Assembly (NCBI RefSeq): GCF_026684035.1
Contig: NZ_CP113361.1
Span: 496,001-560,000 of the forward strand
DNA length: 64,000 nucleotides
Source: Methanogenium organophilum
GTDB taxonomy: Archaea > Halobacteriota > Methanomicrobia > Methanomicrobiales > Methanomicrobiaceae
Reading direction: 5' to 3'
Within the stretch, counting starts at the first letter, position 1. Each line of letters begins with the position of its first letter. The notes beneath the pieces were generated by a model. That model made no database searches. It was not told where the DNA came from and worked only from the letters and a program-made list of their open reading frames with translations. Below are positions 44,113-52,084 of this stretch, piece after piece. The translations under genes and the position numbers were made by a program.

Positions 44113-45303
44113 ATGTCATCATTCCTTGAAGAAAATTATTATCTGAAAAAAAATCCATTTCCTCCAGCAGCTTCCAGTATTGAAGAAAAAAATGTTTTCA
44201 TTTTAGATAGTTGGAACGAGAAGGTTTCATCATTTTATACAACTCTTTCAAATGGAGAAGGTGTAAAAGCTTTTCCAATAATTGGAGAGTATGGAACTGG
44301 AAAAACTGCATTTCTTAAAGGATACCTTAACAGATATTTCAAGGATCAAAATTTACTTCCATTTTATTTTGAGAACCCGGGAACACAGTTTTATGACCTT
44401 GCAAATGAACTATTTCGAAATATTGGAAGATATGAATTTACTAAGGCGATTTGGGAGTTGACAAAAAGTTATCTCCCACAAGAGAGCCAAAGAACTCTCT
44501 TTGAAGATGATTATCCTAAATTTTTAGAGAAATTGAAATCAAAATCTGACAGAGAAGCAAAAGCTCATGAAATCCAACAAGCCCTTAGGAACGGCATTGA
44601 CATCGTAGATGATGAAGAAATCGCCTACAGAATTGCTACAATGATTGTCGAGACCAAAAATAAACCATATTTCGAATATAAAGATTTTATTGCCGGAAAA
44701 AAAGATTCAGTTGTTGCAGAAAGAGGGGAGCATAAATTCTTTTCAGCAATAATTCAGCTAATAATGAAAATATACGATGTTGAAGGAATTGTATTTTTAA
44801 TTGATGAATTCGAAGATGTTGCCCTAACCAAGAGAATGACACGGAGTAAATCATACGAATACTTAGCAACACTAAGAAATCTGGTAGATATTTCTGATGA
44901 GTACAATCTTTGGATCGTTATAGCCATGACACCGCAGGCAGCAGAATTAACACAAGAAATGAATCCTGCACTATGGGAACGATTCACTCATGATGAGTCA
45001 ACAACCATTACATTGGAACCGTTATCGCTTGATGATTCTAAGGGATTATTTGAAAAGTGGTTAGCGAAATATAGAATCCAGAGTTCCAATAACAATATTA
45101 ACTCGATTTATCCTTTCACTGAGGATTATCTCGATGCACTAAACAATTATGCAGATCTAAGGATTGCAAGGAAATTAGTTAAAATTGGATTTTTCTCACT
45201 TTCATTTGCAGAAACTAATGAAATTCCAGCACCATTAGGTCCAGATGTGCTTGAGGCTGTACTTAAAGAATATAATCTCGGATCTTCTGGAATGAATATC
45301 TAA
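44113..45303 (+). CDS. AAA-type ATPase of the methyltransferase island
   Basis: This 396-residue P-loop ATPase has Walker A GEYGTGKT (residues 58-65), Walker B FLIDEFED near 228, and a polar sensor-like stretch IVIAMTPQAAEL. A lid-like helical domain follows. It recalls the ATPases of BREX systems (DUF2791 group) and ORC/STAND-like loaders, without clear membership. The N-terminal motif NYYLKKNPFPP is also seen in such ATPases. It probably uses ATP to move along or load onto DNA, and should be the engine of the system. Confidence 0.82.
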   Translation: MSSFLEENYYLKKNPFPPAASSIEEKNVFILDSWNEKVSSFYTTLSNGEGVKAFPIIGEYGTGKTAFLKGYLNRYFKDQNLLPFYFENPGTQFYDLANELFRNIGRYEFTKAIWELTKSYLPQESQRTLFEDDYPKFLEKLKSKSDREAKAHEIQQALRNGIDIVDDEEIAYRIATMIVETKNKPYFEYKDFIAGKKDSVVAERGEHKFFSAIIQLIMKIYDVEGIVFLIDEFEDVALTKRMTRSKSYEYLATLRNLVDISDEYNLWIVIAMTPQAAELTQEMNPALWERFTHDESTTITLEPLSLDDSKGLFEKWLAKYRIQSSNNNINSIYPFTEDYLDALNNYADLRIARKLVKIGFFSLSFAETNEIPAPLGPDVLEAVLKEYNLGSSGMNI

Positions 45304-45315
45304 TATGGGATTTGC

Positions 45316-46107
45316 ATGACAAGCCAATTTGAACTACCCAAGGATGTTATGCTTGATACAAATGCCATGGTGTATTTGTATTTATACGTAGATACTTGCG
45401 ATGAAATAGGGATTGACTTAGATCAAAATTCATTTGTTGATTTTACAAATATCCTTGATGAACGCCTCAAAAAACCAGCAAATCAAAAGGTACTACAAAT
45501 TAGAATGTTGAAAAAAGGGTATAATGTTTACAAGAGCCTAAATAAACTAAAAAATTCTGATAGCACGTTTTACTTCTCTAAACTTGCTAAACTAGAATTA
45601 AACCACGTATGCCTCGAAAATAAATATCATCAAGAATTGTCTGAATGTAATATCCCTTATAGAATACGACAAAAAGACCCATTTAAATATGATATCCCCC
45701 CAGCATATCTCACTGAAATATATACTACCGGAGTAATAAATCACGTAAAAAGGATGGAAGAATTATTGTCAGATAAGGGGGTTGAATTTAATTTAGTTGA
45801 TGAAGATCCAACTGTAATGGGACAAACAATTGATATAATTACTACAATATTCAATCAGTACATTCACCTACAATCAAATGATTTGTACATCTATTGTTTG
45901 GCAGTGCAAACAATGTCCACTTACTTTTTGCTATTTGACGGAGAGCTTAAAAACGTTGCAGAGAAACTCAGAACTGATGATTACTATAGAGAATACCGTG
46001 AAAAAATTATTGATGATTTATGCAGGTGTAGGAGGTTAGATAAATTCAATTTTGATGAAGAAGGAAAACATAATGTTATTTTTCCCGAAGCGGTTAACAC
46101 AATATAA
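45316..46107 (+). CDS. PIN-like nuclease of the methyltransferase island
   Basis: The 263-residue protein begins with VMLDTNAMVYLYLY, the first-Asp motif of PIN domains, and has further acids in KLELNH, SNDLYIYCLAVQ and LLFDGELK, in the order expected for a PIN active site. A helical insertion of about 100 residues lies in the middle, making it larger than TA toxins. It is the last gene of the unit, 12 bases after the ATPase stop. It is likely the nuclease that acts when the system is triggered. Confidence 0.75.
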   Translation: MTSQFELPKDVMLDTNAMVYLYLYVDTCDEIGIDLDQNSFVDFTNILDERLKKPANQKVLQIRMLKKGYNVYKSLNKLKNSDSTFYFSKLAKLELNHVCLENKYHQELSECNIPYRIRQKDPFKYDIPPAYLTEIYTTGVINHVKRMEELLSDKGVEFNLVDEDPTVMGQTIDIITTIFNQYIHLQSNDLYIYCLAVQTMSTYFLLFDGELKNVAEKLRTDDYYREYREKIIDDLCRCRRLDKFNFDEEGKHNVIFPEAVNTI

Positions 46108-46383
46108 TTAATCACATTCAATAGGTCAATTAATTTACCAATTACTTTCAATATTTCACCTAAGTTGTTATTTTGCCTTCGGAAGTACCACGTACCCCTA
46201 AACACACAAGATATTCTAAAGAATCACATGCACAACCAATGAAAATTAGACATCATACATGGTTTAATTAGGCATCTCCCCTTTAATCTCACTGGGCAGG
46301 AAGGTTGTTTGGATTTTGATGTCAATGGCAACGTAATTTTCCTCAACAGTGGCAAAATAAAATTTTCATGGTTGGGAACGGTT

Positions 46384-47049
46384 TCACGCCTTTTGGTTGT
46401 GAATAAAGGAATTAGTCCACCCATCCCCCACAGCATCCCACCACATCTCCACCTCAGTCCAATTCGGTTTGAAATAGTATAGGGAGCAGAGATCGGGCGG
46501 ATACCTCCCCGTCCGGTATCCTTCCAGCAGGAAGAGCGCTTCATTTCCCACTGTGGAGGTCTGGTTATACGGCCAGTACGAACTCAAAGGTGATACAACC
46601 GGGGCTGCCGGCTCCCCGGAATCGATCTCCTGCATCAGTTGCCCTGCGTCCTCGGGTGTTATCCAGCCCTCCGGCACATCCATCACCACGACCGGTTCAT
46701 CAGGGTGCGTGCGCAGGTCATCGAGAAATTCAATCGGCGTGTGCGTCTCAAAATAGCACGCATCCCCCGTGGAGAGGTGCGTATCAGTTCTCCCGGTCAG
46801 GTGCTCAAAGGAACAGGTATCCGCAGACAGAGACGGCCCCTTGCCTGAAGGGGGTGGAGTCAGAGGGGGTTCAGTACCTGAAGGGAAGTCGGTCGAAGAA
46901 GGTGTGGCTGAAGGAAGCGGAGACGGAGTGAGTTCCGTCTCATTACCGACACCGGGTTCGGGGGAAGATGGCCCGCTGCACCCGGCACTCAGGACCATTG
47001 CAAGCACTGCAGCCAGTACGAGAACAACCGGAAGGAACTGAATCTTCAT
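46384..47049 (-). CDS. putative lipoprotein with Pro/Ser/Thr-rich linker
   Basis: The 221-residue product has a signal peptide with lipobox (VLAMVLSAGC, Cys24), a linker rich in Pro, Ser and Thr (about 30-75) and a globular C-terminal domain with four Cys that may form disulphides (DTCSFEHL, DACYFETH, DLCSLYYF). It is anchored outside the membrane. The function is unknown. It stands alone at the right edge of the AT-rich island. Confidence 0.78.
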   Translation of the reverse strand: MKIQFLPVVLVLAAVLAMVLSAGCSGPSSPEPGVGNETELTPSPLPSATPSSTDFPSGTEPPLTPPPSGKGPSLSADTCSFEHLTGRTDTHLSTGDACYFETHTPIEFLDDLRTHPDEPVVVMDVPEGWITPEDAGQLMQEIDSGEPAAPVVSPLSSYWPYNQTSTVGNEALFLLEGYRTGRYPPDLCSLYYFKPNWTEVEMWWDAVGDGWTNSFIHNQKA

Positions 47050-47101
47050 TCAATAGGATCCTTGTTTCATTTCGGATATACCTGTTGACACGAAAATGAT
47101 T

Positions 47102-47228
47102 CATCTCCGGAGCCACATCAGCCGGATGCCCGCCCTGCCTGAAAGAGCTTCTGGCAGACAATCCCCCTGCAAACCGTTCATGCAGGAGAGATGCCATCTA
47201 TGACCACGGAGGACGGAAATGAAACCAG
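47102..47228. repeat. duplicated leader, copy A, with relic start
   Basis: This stretch matches 48630-48747 at most positions (CCGGATGCCCGCC, ATCCCCCTGCAAA, TATGACCACGGAGGAC). In copy B it leads directly into a nucleotidyltransferase gene; here the corresponding ATGAAACCA (47219) is followed by unrelated codons. It is thus the remains of a lost TA gene. Confidence 0.75.
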
Positions 47229-47372
47229 GAACCATCCATGGATGTACCAAAAGAGTCCGGCCCGGTTGTGCAGCACAAACGCACCATTAACAGAAATCAC
47301 ACGTAACACAGCACAAACAAACTCCCTCCTCAACCACAACAGCTAAATCTAATCGTACAATATATTAGACAT

Positions 47373-47957
47373 ATGTCTAAAAATTTAGACATAAATGAAA
47401 ACAGTCTCATGGTACTCTCCGTCTTTTCCAACGGATATGACAATGAATACTACATCCGGGAGATGTGTCGCCATCTGCCAATCAGTCACGGGACTGCCCA
47501 GACCATTCTTGTCCGGTTAGAAGAGAAACGTGTGCTTACATCGTCCCAACGCGGAAAGATCAGGCTCTTCCGCATAAAACCCGGCGAAATTGCCACCCAG
47601 TATTTCACGATTACCGAGATCTATAAAAAAATCCGGTTTATGGAAAACGAACCCTACATATCAGAAATCCTGACCAAAATATCTGCAGTATCAGAAGGAA
47701 TTGTTCTGCTCTTTGGCAGTTATGCAAACGGCACCGCTACCGAGGATTCCGATATTGATATCTTCATTGCAGGAACCACTGACAAACAGGCGATAAAAAA
47801 CCTTGAAACACTGTACCATGTTGAGATAAATGTCATTGTATATCCCATACCGGCATTTACGTCACAGGAAGAATTCGATCCACTCATAACCGAAGTGAAA
47901 AAAAACCATATCATCTGGAAAAACGCCGAATCGTTTGTCCGGGATGTGCTGAAATGA
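47373..47957 (+). CDS. winged-helix plus nucleotidyltransferase protein
   Basis: The 194-residue product joins an N-terminal winged helix (NENSLMVLSVFSNGYDNEYY to a recognition helix with ISHGTAQTILVRLEEKRVL) to an MNT-type domain (LLFGSYANGTATEDSDIDIF, then VEINVIVY with the third acid). The DNA-binding part suggests that it represses its own operon, while the catalytic part may modify the HEPN protein that follows 16 bases later. An ATG-rich, AT-rich promoter (ACAATATATTAGACATATG) precedes it. Confidence 0.88.
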   Translation: MSKNLDINENSLMVLSVFSNGYDNEYYIREMCRHLPISHGTAQTILVRLEEKRVLTSSQRGKIRLFRIKPGEIATQYFTITEIYKKIRFMENEPYISEILTKISAVSEGIVLLFGSYANGTATEDSDIDIFIAGTTDKQAIKNLETLYHVEINVIVYPIPAFTSQEEFDPLITEVKKNHIIWKNAESFVRDVLK

Positions 47958-47973
47958 GAGATCGGGGATTACC

Positions 47974-48456
47974 ATGAAGGATAAACTGGCCTGGTGTGCC
48001 GGAATCAAAAACGGCATCATACTCATCGATCCGAACGACAATCTTGCATCTGCATACCAAAGAAAAGCCGAAGAGGCAATGGAAGCCATGCATTCCGTAT
48101 CATCATTTGACTGGAAGATCTCAACCGGATACTATTCCCTCTATTTTTCCCTGTATTCGGTGCTCATGAAAATCGGGATCAAATCTGAAAACCATAGCTG
48201 CACGATTGAAATTATGCAGCATCTTCTCACTGAGTACTTCACTCCGGAAGACTGTGATCTGGTCGAGACAGCACGACGGGCACGTGTGGAAACACAATAT
48301 TATGTTACAAATACCGTCTCCCGCGAGTTTTCCGGTACGCTTTCAAAACGTGTACCCCGGTTTTTTGTAACATGCAAATCAGTTGTCGATGGCCTTGATG
48401 AAAAACAGGTGCATGAATTGCGAAAGAACCTCATGAATCTTATTGATGAAAGCTAA
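47974..48456 (+). CDS. HEPN-domain protein
   Basis: This 160-residue helical protein fits the HEPN group: an N-terminal acidic part, LASAYQRKAEEAMEAMHSVS, TGYYSLYFSLYSVLMKIGIK, and a C-terminal helix. A clear R-x4-H motif is absent; RARVETQYYVTN stands in the usual place. It may therefore act as a non-nuclease HEPN or substrate-binding partner of the nucleotidyltransferase before it. The two form a unit. Confidence 0.75.
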   Translation: MKDKLAWCAGIKNGIILIDPNDNLASAYQRKAEEAMEAMHSVSSFDWKISTGYYSLYFSLYSVLMKIGIKSENHSCTIEIMQHLLTEYFTPEDCDLVETARRARVETQYYVTNTVSREFSGTLSKRVPRFFVTCKSVVDGLDEKQVHELRKNLMNLIDES

Positions 48457-48629
48457 ATTCACTAGCCGGAAACAGGAATATACATTCATGACGCGAATTA
48501 TGCCATGGCATTGCGTCATCCTTCGTCAGGAGACACGTTTTCTTCAGACATACACAATCCCTCATGAACCTATTCCCATCCCGTGACATACCTCTTCCAT
48601 CTAAAACCTGACACAGAACCCTGATAGGA

Positions 48630-48747
48630 TCGTCTCCAAAGCCGCATCGCCCGGATGCCCGCCCCACTTCGACCAGATAATCCCCCTGCAAAAACGTTAA
48701 TGCAGTAGAGATGCCACCTATGACCACGGAGGACAGGAATGAAACCA
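48630..48747. repeat. duplicated leader, copy B
   Basis: This is the partner of 47102-47228. It carries the ribosome site (GGAGGACAGGA) and start of the nucleotidyltransferase gene at 48739. The rest of the 282-base gap shows no gene. Confidence 0.75.
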
Positions 48748-49134
48748 AAAGAGGAGGATATCCGGCATGCACTTCGTGAGCTTAGAACACTTGCGGGATT
48801 TGAAAACGTACGGTTTATCATCCTCTTTGGCTCGGTCGCAGAAGGGCGGGCGACGGAAACCTCTGATATTGACCTCTGTATCTATTACGCCGGAACGCCT
48901 GAAGAAGGACAGCAGTTCCGGTTTGCGGCCCAGACTCTGTTATGTGACGACCGGTATGACGTCCAGATATTTGCGAACCTTCCGCTCTATGTCCAAAAAG
49001 AGGTGCTGCGGGGCCGGGTGCTCTACTGTCCGGATGAGCGGTTTCTCTATGATATTGCGCTCGAAACAATCCGGGAGTATGACGACTTCAGGCACCGACT
49101 GGATGACTATCTCGGGGTACGGGCGATCGGATGA
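48739..49134 (+). CDS. mntA: MNT-type nucleotidyltransferase antitoxin
   Basis: The 131-residue protein has FIILFGSVAEGRATETSDID with the GS and first two Asp, and YDVQIFANLP with the third. The C-terminal 40 residues are helical. A strong ribosome site precedes the ATG. Its stop overlaps the start of the hepT-like gene by four bases (ATGA). This pair looks intact and lies 200 bases from tRNA-Leu. Confidence 0.9.
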   Translation: MKPKEEDIRHALRELRTLAGFENVRFIILFGSVAEGRATETSDIDLCIYYAGTPEEGQQFRFAAQTLLCDDRYDVQIFANLPLYVQKEVLRGRVLYCPDERFLYDIALETIREYDDFRHRLDDYLGVRAIG

Positions 49135-49568
49135 AAACCGACGTCCGGACTACGGTCATCCGTGTTAAGCTCAGTGAGATGGCAGAGAGTGTTGCACTCG
49201 TTCGTGAGAACCTGCCTGATTCTGTTGATTCCTTCGCCGGAATGGGTCTTCTCAAGGATGGCATCTATAAACGAATGGAGTATGCCATCGAAAACGTCTA
49301 TGATATCTGTGCAATTCTGAATGCTGACCTTCACCTGGGTGTTCCCGGAGGGGATGCGGAGATTCTGGAGAATCTGATGCAGCACGGTGTGATATCATCT
49401 GATATGGGTGATAGTCTCAGGAAGATGAAAGGATTCCGAAACATTGTGGTTCACCGGTACGGTCGAATCGACGATGCCATTGCATTTACTATTCTGCAGG
49501 CGCATCTGGATGATTTTGCCGCATTCCGGGAGGAGATTGAGCAATTTTTAGGGTCAGCCGGAGCATAA
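49131..49568 (+). CDS. hepT: HepT-like HEPN ribonuclease toxin
   Basis: This 145-residue protein contains YAIENVYDICAILNADLHLG and the nuclease motif GFRNIVVHRYGRIDD (R-x4-H-x-Y). It is a full-length DUF86/HepT protein, predicted to cut RNA unless modified by the nucleotidyltransferase. Translational coupling fits a TA pair. Confidence 0.92.
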   Translation: MKTDVRTTVIRVKLSEMAESVALVRENLPDSVDSFAGMGLLKDGIYKRMEYAIENVYDICAILNADLHLGVPGGDAEILENLMQHGVISSDMGDSLRKMKGFRNIVVHRYGRIDDAIAFTILQAHLDDFAAFREEIEQFLGSAGA

Positions 49569-49767
49569 GAGGGTTGTTGATTCCCATTCTGCCGGGTAGA
49601 GGAGTTCACCCGGTTGGATGTCATCTAATTCTCTTTTAGAGAATGAATGGTAACGGTTGGGGATGGAGGGTGAAGGTACAGCGCTCCTGTAGGAATAGTG
49701 ATTTACACCATACCGGTTTCAAACATTTTTAAAATAACCGGATAAACTATCGTGATTCGTCATAAAA

Positions 49768-49851
49768 TGCGAGCGGCAGGATTCGAACCTGCGGACTCCT
49801 ACGAGATCGGATCTTAAGTCCGACTCCTTTGGCCAACTCGGAAACGCTCGC
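49768..49851 (-). tRNA. tRNA-Leu (anticodon TAA)
   Basis: On the minus strand GCGAGCG pairs with CGCTCGC at the ends and A is the discriminator. The anticodon stem TCGGA/TCCGA encloses CTTAAGA, giving UAA. The T-arm GCAGGTTCGAATCCTGC is canonical and a long variable arm is present, as required for tRNA-Leu. CCA is not encoded. The 3' end faces the TA-rich DNA at lower coordinates, a common arrangement for integrated elements. Confidence 0.95.
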
Positions 49852-50482
49852 ACAGAAAACCGGAACCGGGACCAAAGCCGGACACCAGCAAACCGGACCA
49901 CAGACAAAGCCCCTGTGTTTCCGACGGAAACACTGGTCACCTGCCACAAATCGTCCGGAGAATTAACTTCGATGCGTCCCATGCCGAAGCATTGGGTTAG
50001 TATACATTGTTTTACATGGCTAAAAATGTGGTGGAGTGAAGCGGATGAAGAAAGGGAATATGACGATTAAATACCAGTCTGATGACAGTCAATTGAAGGT
50101 ATGACGAAGCTCGGCGGTCTGAGAACAGAGAGAACGTATGAAGGGGTGATGACAGGAATCTAACAGAAATGCAGGATAATTATGTGAGAGAGACTGGTGG
50201 AAACAGGGGATAAAAAGAAGACAGGATGCAAAGAGAGGCGGGTGAGAGCAGACAGGAGAGGTGAATCAATTAAAAAATGCCTCTCTCACGCACACGCTCA
50301 CGCATCCCATCAGGACATATCAAAGCGTTCATTCAGTGGTCATTCAAACTGTTTTCAACTGTTCTTCATTCATTCGTCGTTCAGGCGGTTGGTTCGTGCG
50401 TTGTGTTCCGTATCATCACACAGAAAATCGCCACCACATTCGATCATAATCTCATTCAATCGCAACCAACGCACGCACAGTC
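49852..50482. other. long gap around tRNA-Leu and Hsp20
   Basis: The 631 bases contain the upstream region of the tRNA and of nothing else recognisable. Part of it (50280-50480) is rich in CAxxCA and TCA repeats and gives open frames by chance. I see no conserved RNA fold or gene. Confidence 0.35.
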
Positions 50483-50992
50483 TCACTCAATCGCAATCCG
50501 CCGCTGCGTCTCAAGGGCACTCACCGGCAGCCGGACTTCAAGGATGCCATTCCTGAAGGACGCCTTCGCCCCTTCGGGATTCACCGACTTCGGCAGCGGG
50601 ATCACACGGGACATCGAGCCATACTTCCGCTCGTGGAGATAATATCTCCCCGTTTCACCTTCCTCACCCTTCCGCTCTTCGCGTTCCTCCCTGCGCTCAC
50701 AGGTGATCTCAAGCGCCTTCGGGGAGACCAGCTCCATCGAGATGTTCTCCTTTTCGATCCCCGGCATCATATCTGCTGTTACGATCACCTCATTCTCATC
50801 CTCCGTCACATCCACCTGGAATCCCCCGGACCACCCTTCCCGGAAGATGGGCACAACCTCTGCCCGCTCGCCCCCCTCGGGCAGGGCGAGAGCGGGGGAC
50901 GTGGACGACGCCCATTTCATGAGCTGATCCATCTGCCGCCGCATATCCTCAAATTCGTCATAGACTGACCATCGGTACGGTCTTCTTATCAT
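50483..50992 (-). CDS. Hsp20/alpha-crystallin small heat-shock protein
   Basis: The 169-residue chaperone binds unfolding proteins in the cytoplasm. The alpha-crystallin domain covers the second half: FQVDVTEDENEVIVTADMMP, LEITCERREEREERKGEEGE with its charged loop, and the GILEVRLP motif. The N-terminal part (RRPYRWSVYDEFEDMRRQMD) is typical for archaeal Hsp20. A TATA box lies about 120 bases upstream. It is a single gene. Confidence 0.95.
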   Translation of the reverse strand: MIRRPYRWSVYDEFEDMRRQMDQLMKWASSTSPALALPEGGERAEVVPIFREGWSGGFQVDVTEDENEVIVTADMMPGIEKENISMELVSPKALEITCERREEREERKGEEGETGRYYLHERKYGSMSRVIPLPKSVNPEGAKASFRNGILEVRLPVSALETQRRIAIE

Positions 50993-51107
50993 GGTTCATT
51001 CACCCCCTGCAGATCCGGCACATTCCCGGAACAGACAGCACACTCTCGTATACTGTCCCCCGGTCACTGCCGGATAACTGCACGGATACCCCGATCATAC
51101 GTCACAA

Positions 51108-51118
51108 GATATATAAAG
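51108..51118 (-). promoter_or_regulatory. probable TATA box of hsp20
   Basis: CTTTATATATC on the minus strand is a near-consensus archaeal box. Transcription from about 51085 would leave a leader of some 90 bases. The box is nearly symmetric, so it could also serve the plus-strand gene at 51366, though that would need a 225-base leader. Confidence 0.5.
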
Positions 51119-51365
51119 ACTGTGATCAATCCACCGAACGAACGACATAACACCCGTATTTTCTGCAAATATCGAATATACGCTCTATTTACCCATCAGA
51201 AAAAAACATGCGCAATCATTCACGCCCACAGAAAAATGACCCGAAAATTGCTGCTCTTCGCCCGCAGGCCAGCCAGACAGGAACCCTCCCTACCTGACCA
51301 ATACCATTATCCTGCGTCATGAAAGAGAACACTGAAGGTGCAAACAGAGACCCGGAGCGGATGAC

Positions 51366-52037
51366 ATGAACAAAACCAGACACTCAATCCCCGGATACCA
51401 GAAAGTGATCATACTCTGTCTGGCAATTGCCCTCTCCGGAACCGTCTCCGGATACCAGATGAGCGAGCGGTCCTATCAGGCAGTCTCAGCCTGCTACACC
51501 GACTATTTCATACAAGGATACGGGAATGTGCCGGTATACAGTCCGGACGGGACCGTCACACAGGCAGGCGTCATCGAAAGCCTTCCCGATGAAAAGGCCT
51601 TGTGGGACTGGCGGTACGAGATGGAGCAGATCACAAACAGTACCCGGACCGGGATGCAGGAGTATTATTTCCCGAACGGCCCGGTCATTTCCTATGGATA
51701 TGACCTGTTGGGAACGATATGCGTCGGCATATGGGAAGAGGCCGACATCACCAGAAGAACACGCGACGACATCTATGCAGTCATTGACGCGGAAGCCAAA
51801 ACCAGAGGCATTGAGGGTGTCCCCGTTATTTTCATATCCGAATCCATAATCGACACCAGACCGCTCCGCATCCCTGATCCAAACGAAACCGCATTTCTGA
51901 GACCACTGTATGAGGTCGCAAACGGATACCCACCTGTACATATATACAACCAGGAGAAGCAGTTCCCGTCCGGCTTCCCCCACTCCTCCGTCTCCTTCCT
52001 CATTGAGACGATCACACCGGGGTACTGGTACGGGTAA
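51366..52037 (+). CDS. secreted protein of unknown function
   Basis: The 223-residue product has a signal peptide (VIILCLAIALSGTVSG) and a globular domain with IESLPDEKALWDWRYEMEQI and PVIFISESIIDTRPLRIP. No family is recognised. The ATG at 51366 is preceded by CGGATG only; a weak GGA lies further up. A relic with PNETPTLPPLHEIANGYPG-like coding at 55.8 kb is similar to residues 178-192 here, so a paralogue once lay there. Confidence 0.68.
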   Translation: MNKTRHSIPGYQKVIILCLAIALSGTVSGYQMSERSYQAVSACYTDYFIQGYGNVPVYSPDGTVTQAGVIESLPDEKALWDWRYEMEQITNSTRTGMQEYYFPNGPVISYGYDLLGTICVGIWEEADITRRTRDDIYAVIDAEAKTRGIEGVPVIFISESIIDTRPLRIPDPNETAFLRPLYEVANGYPPVHIYNQEKQFPSGFPHSSVSFLIETITPGYWYG

Positions 52038-52084
52038 AAAAGAACGATCAGGTAATTTCAGGGATATCCGGACCCACAAAAAAG

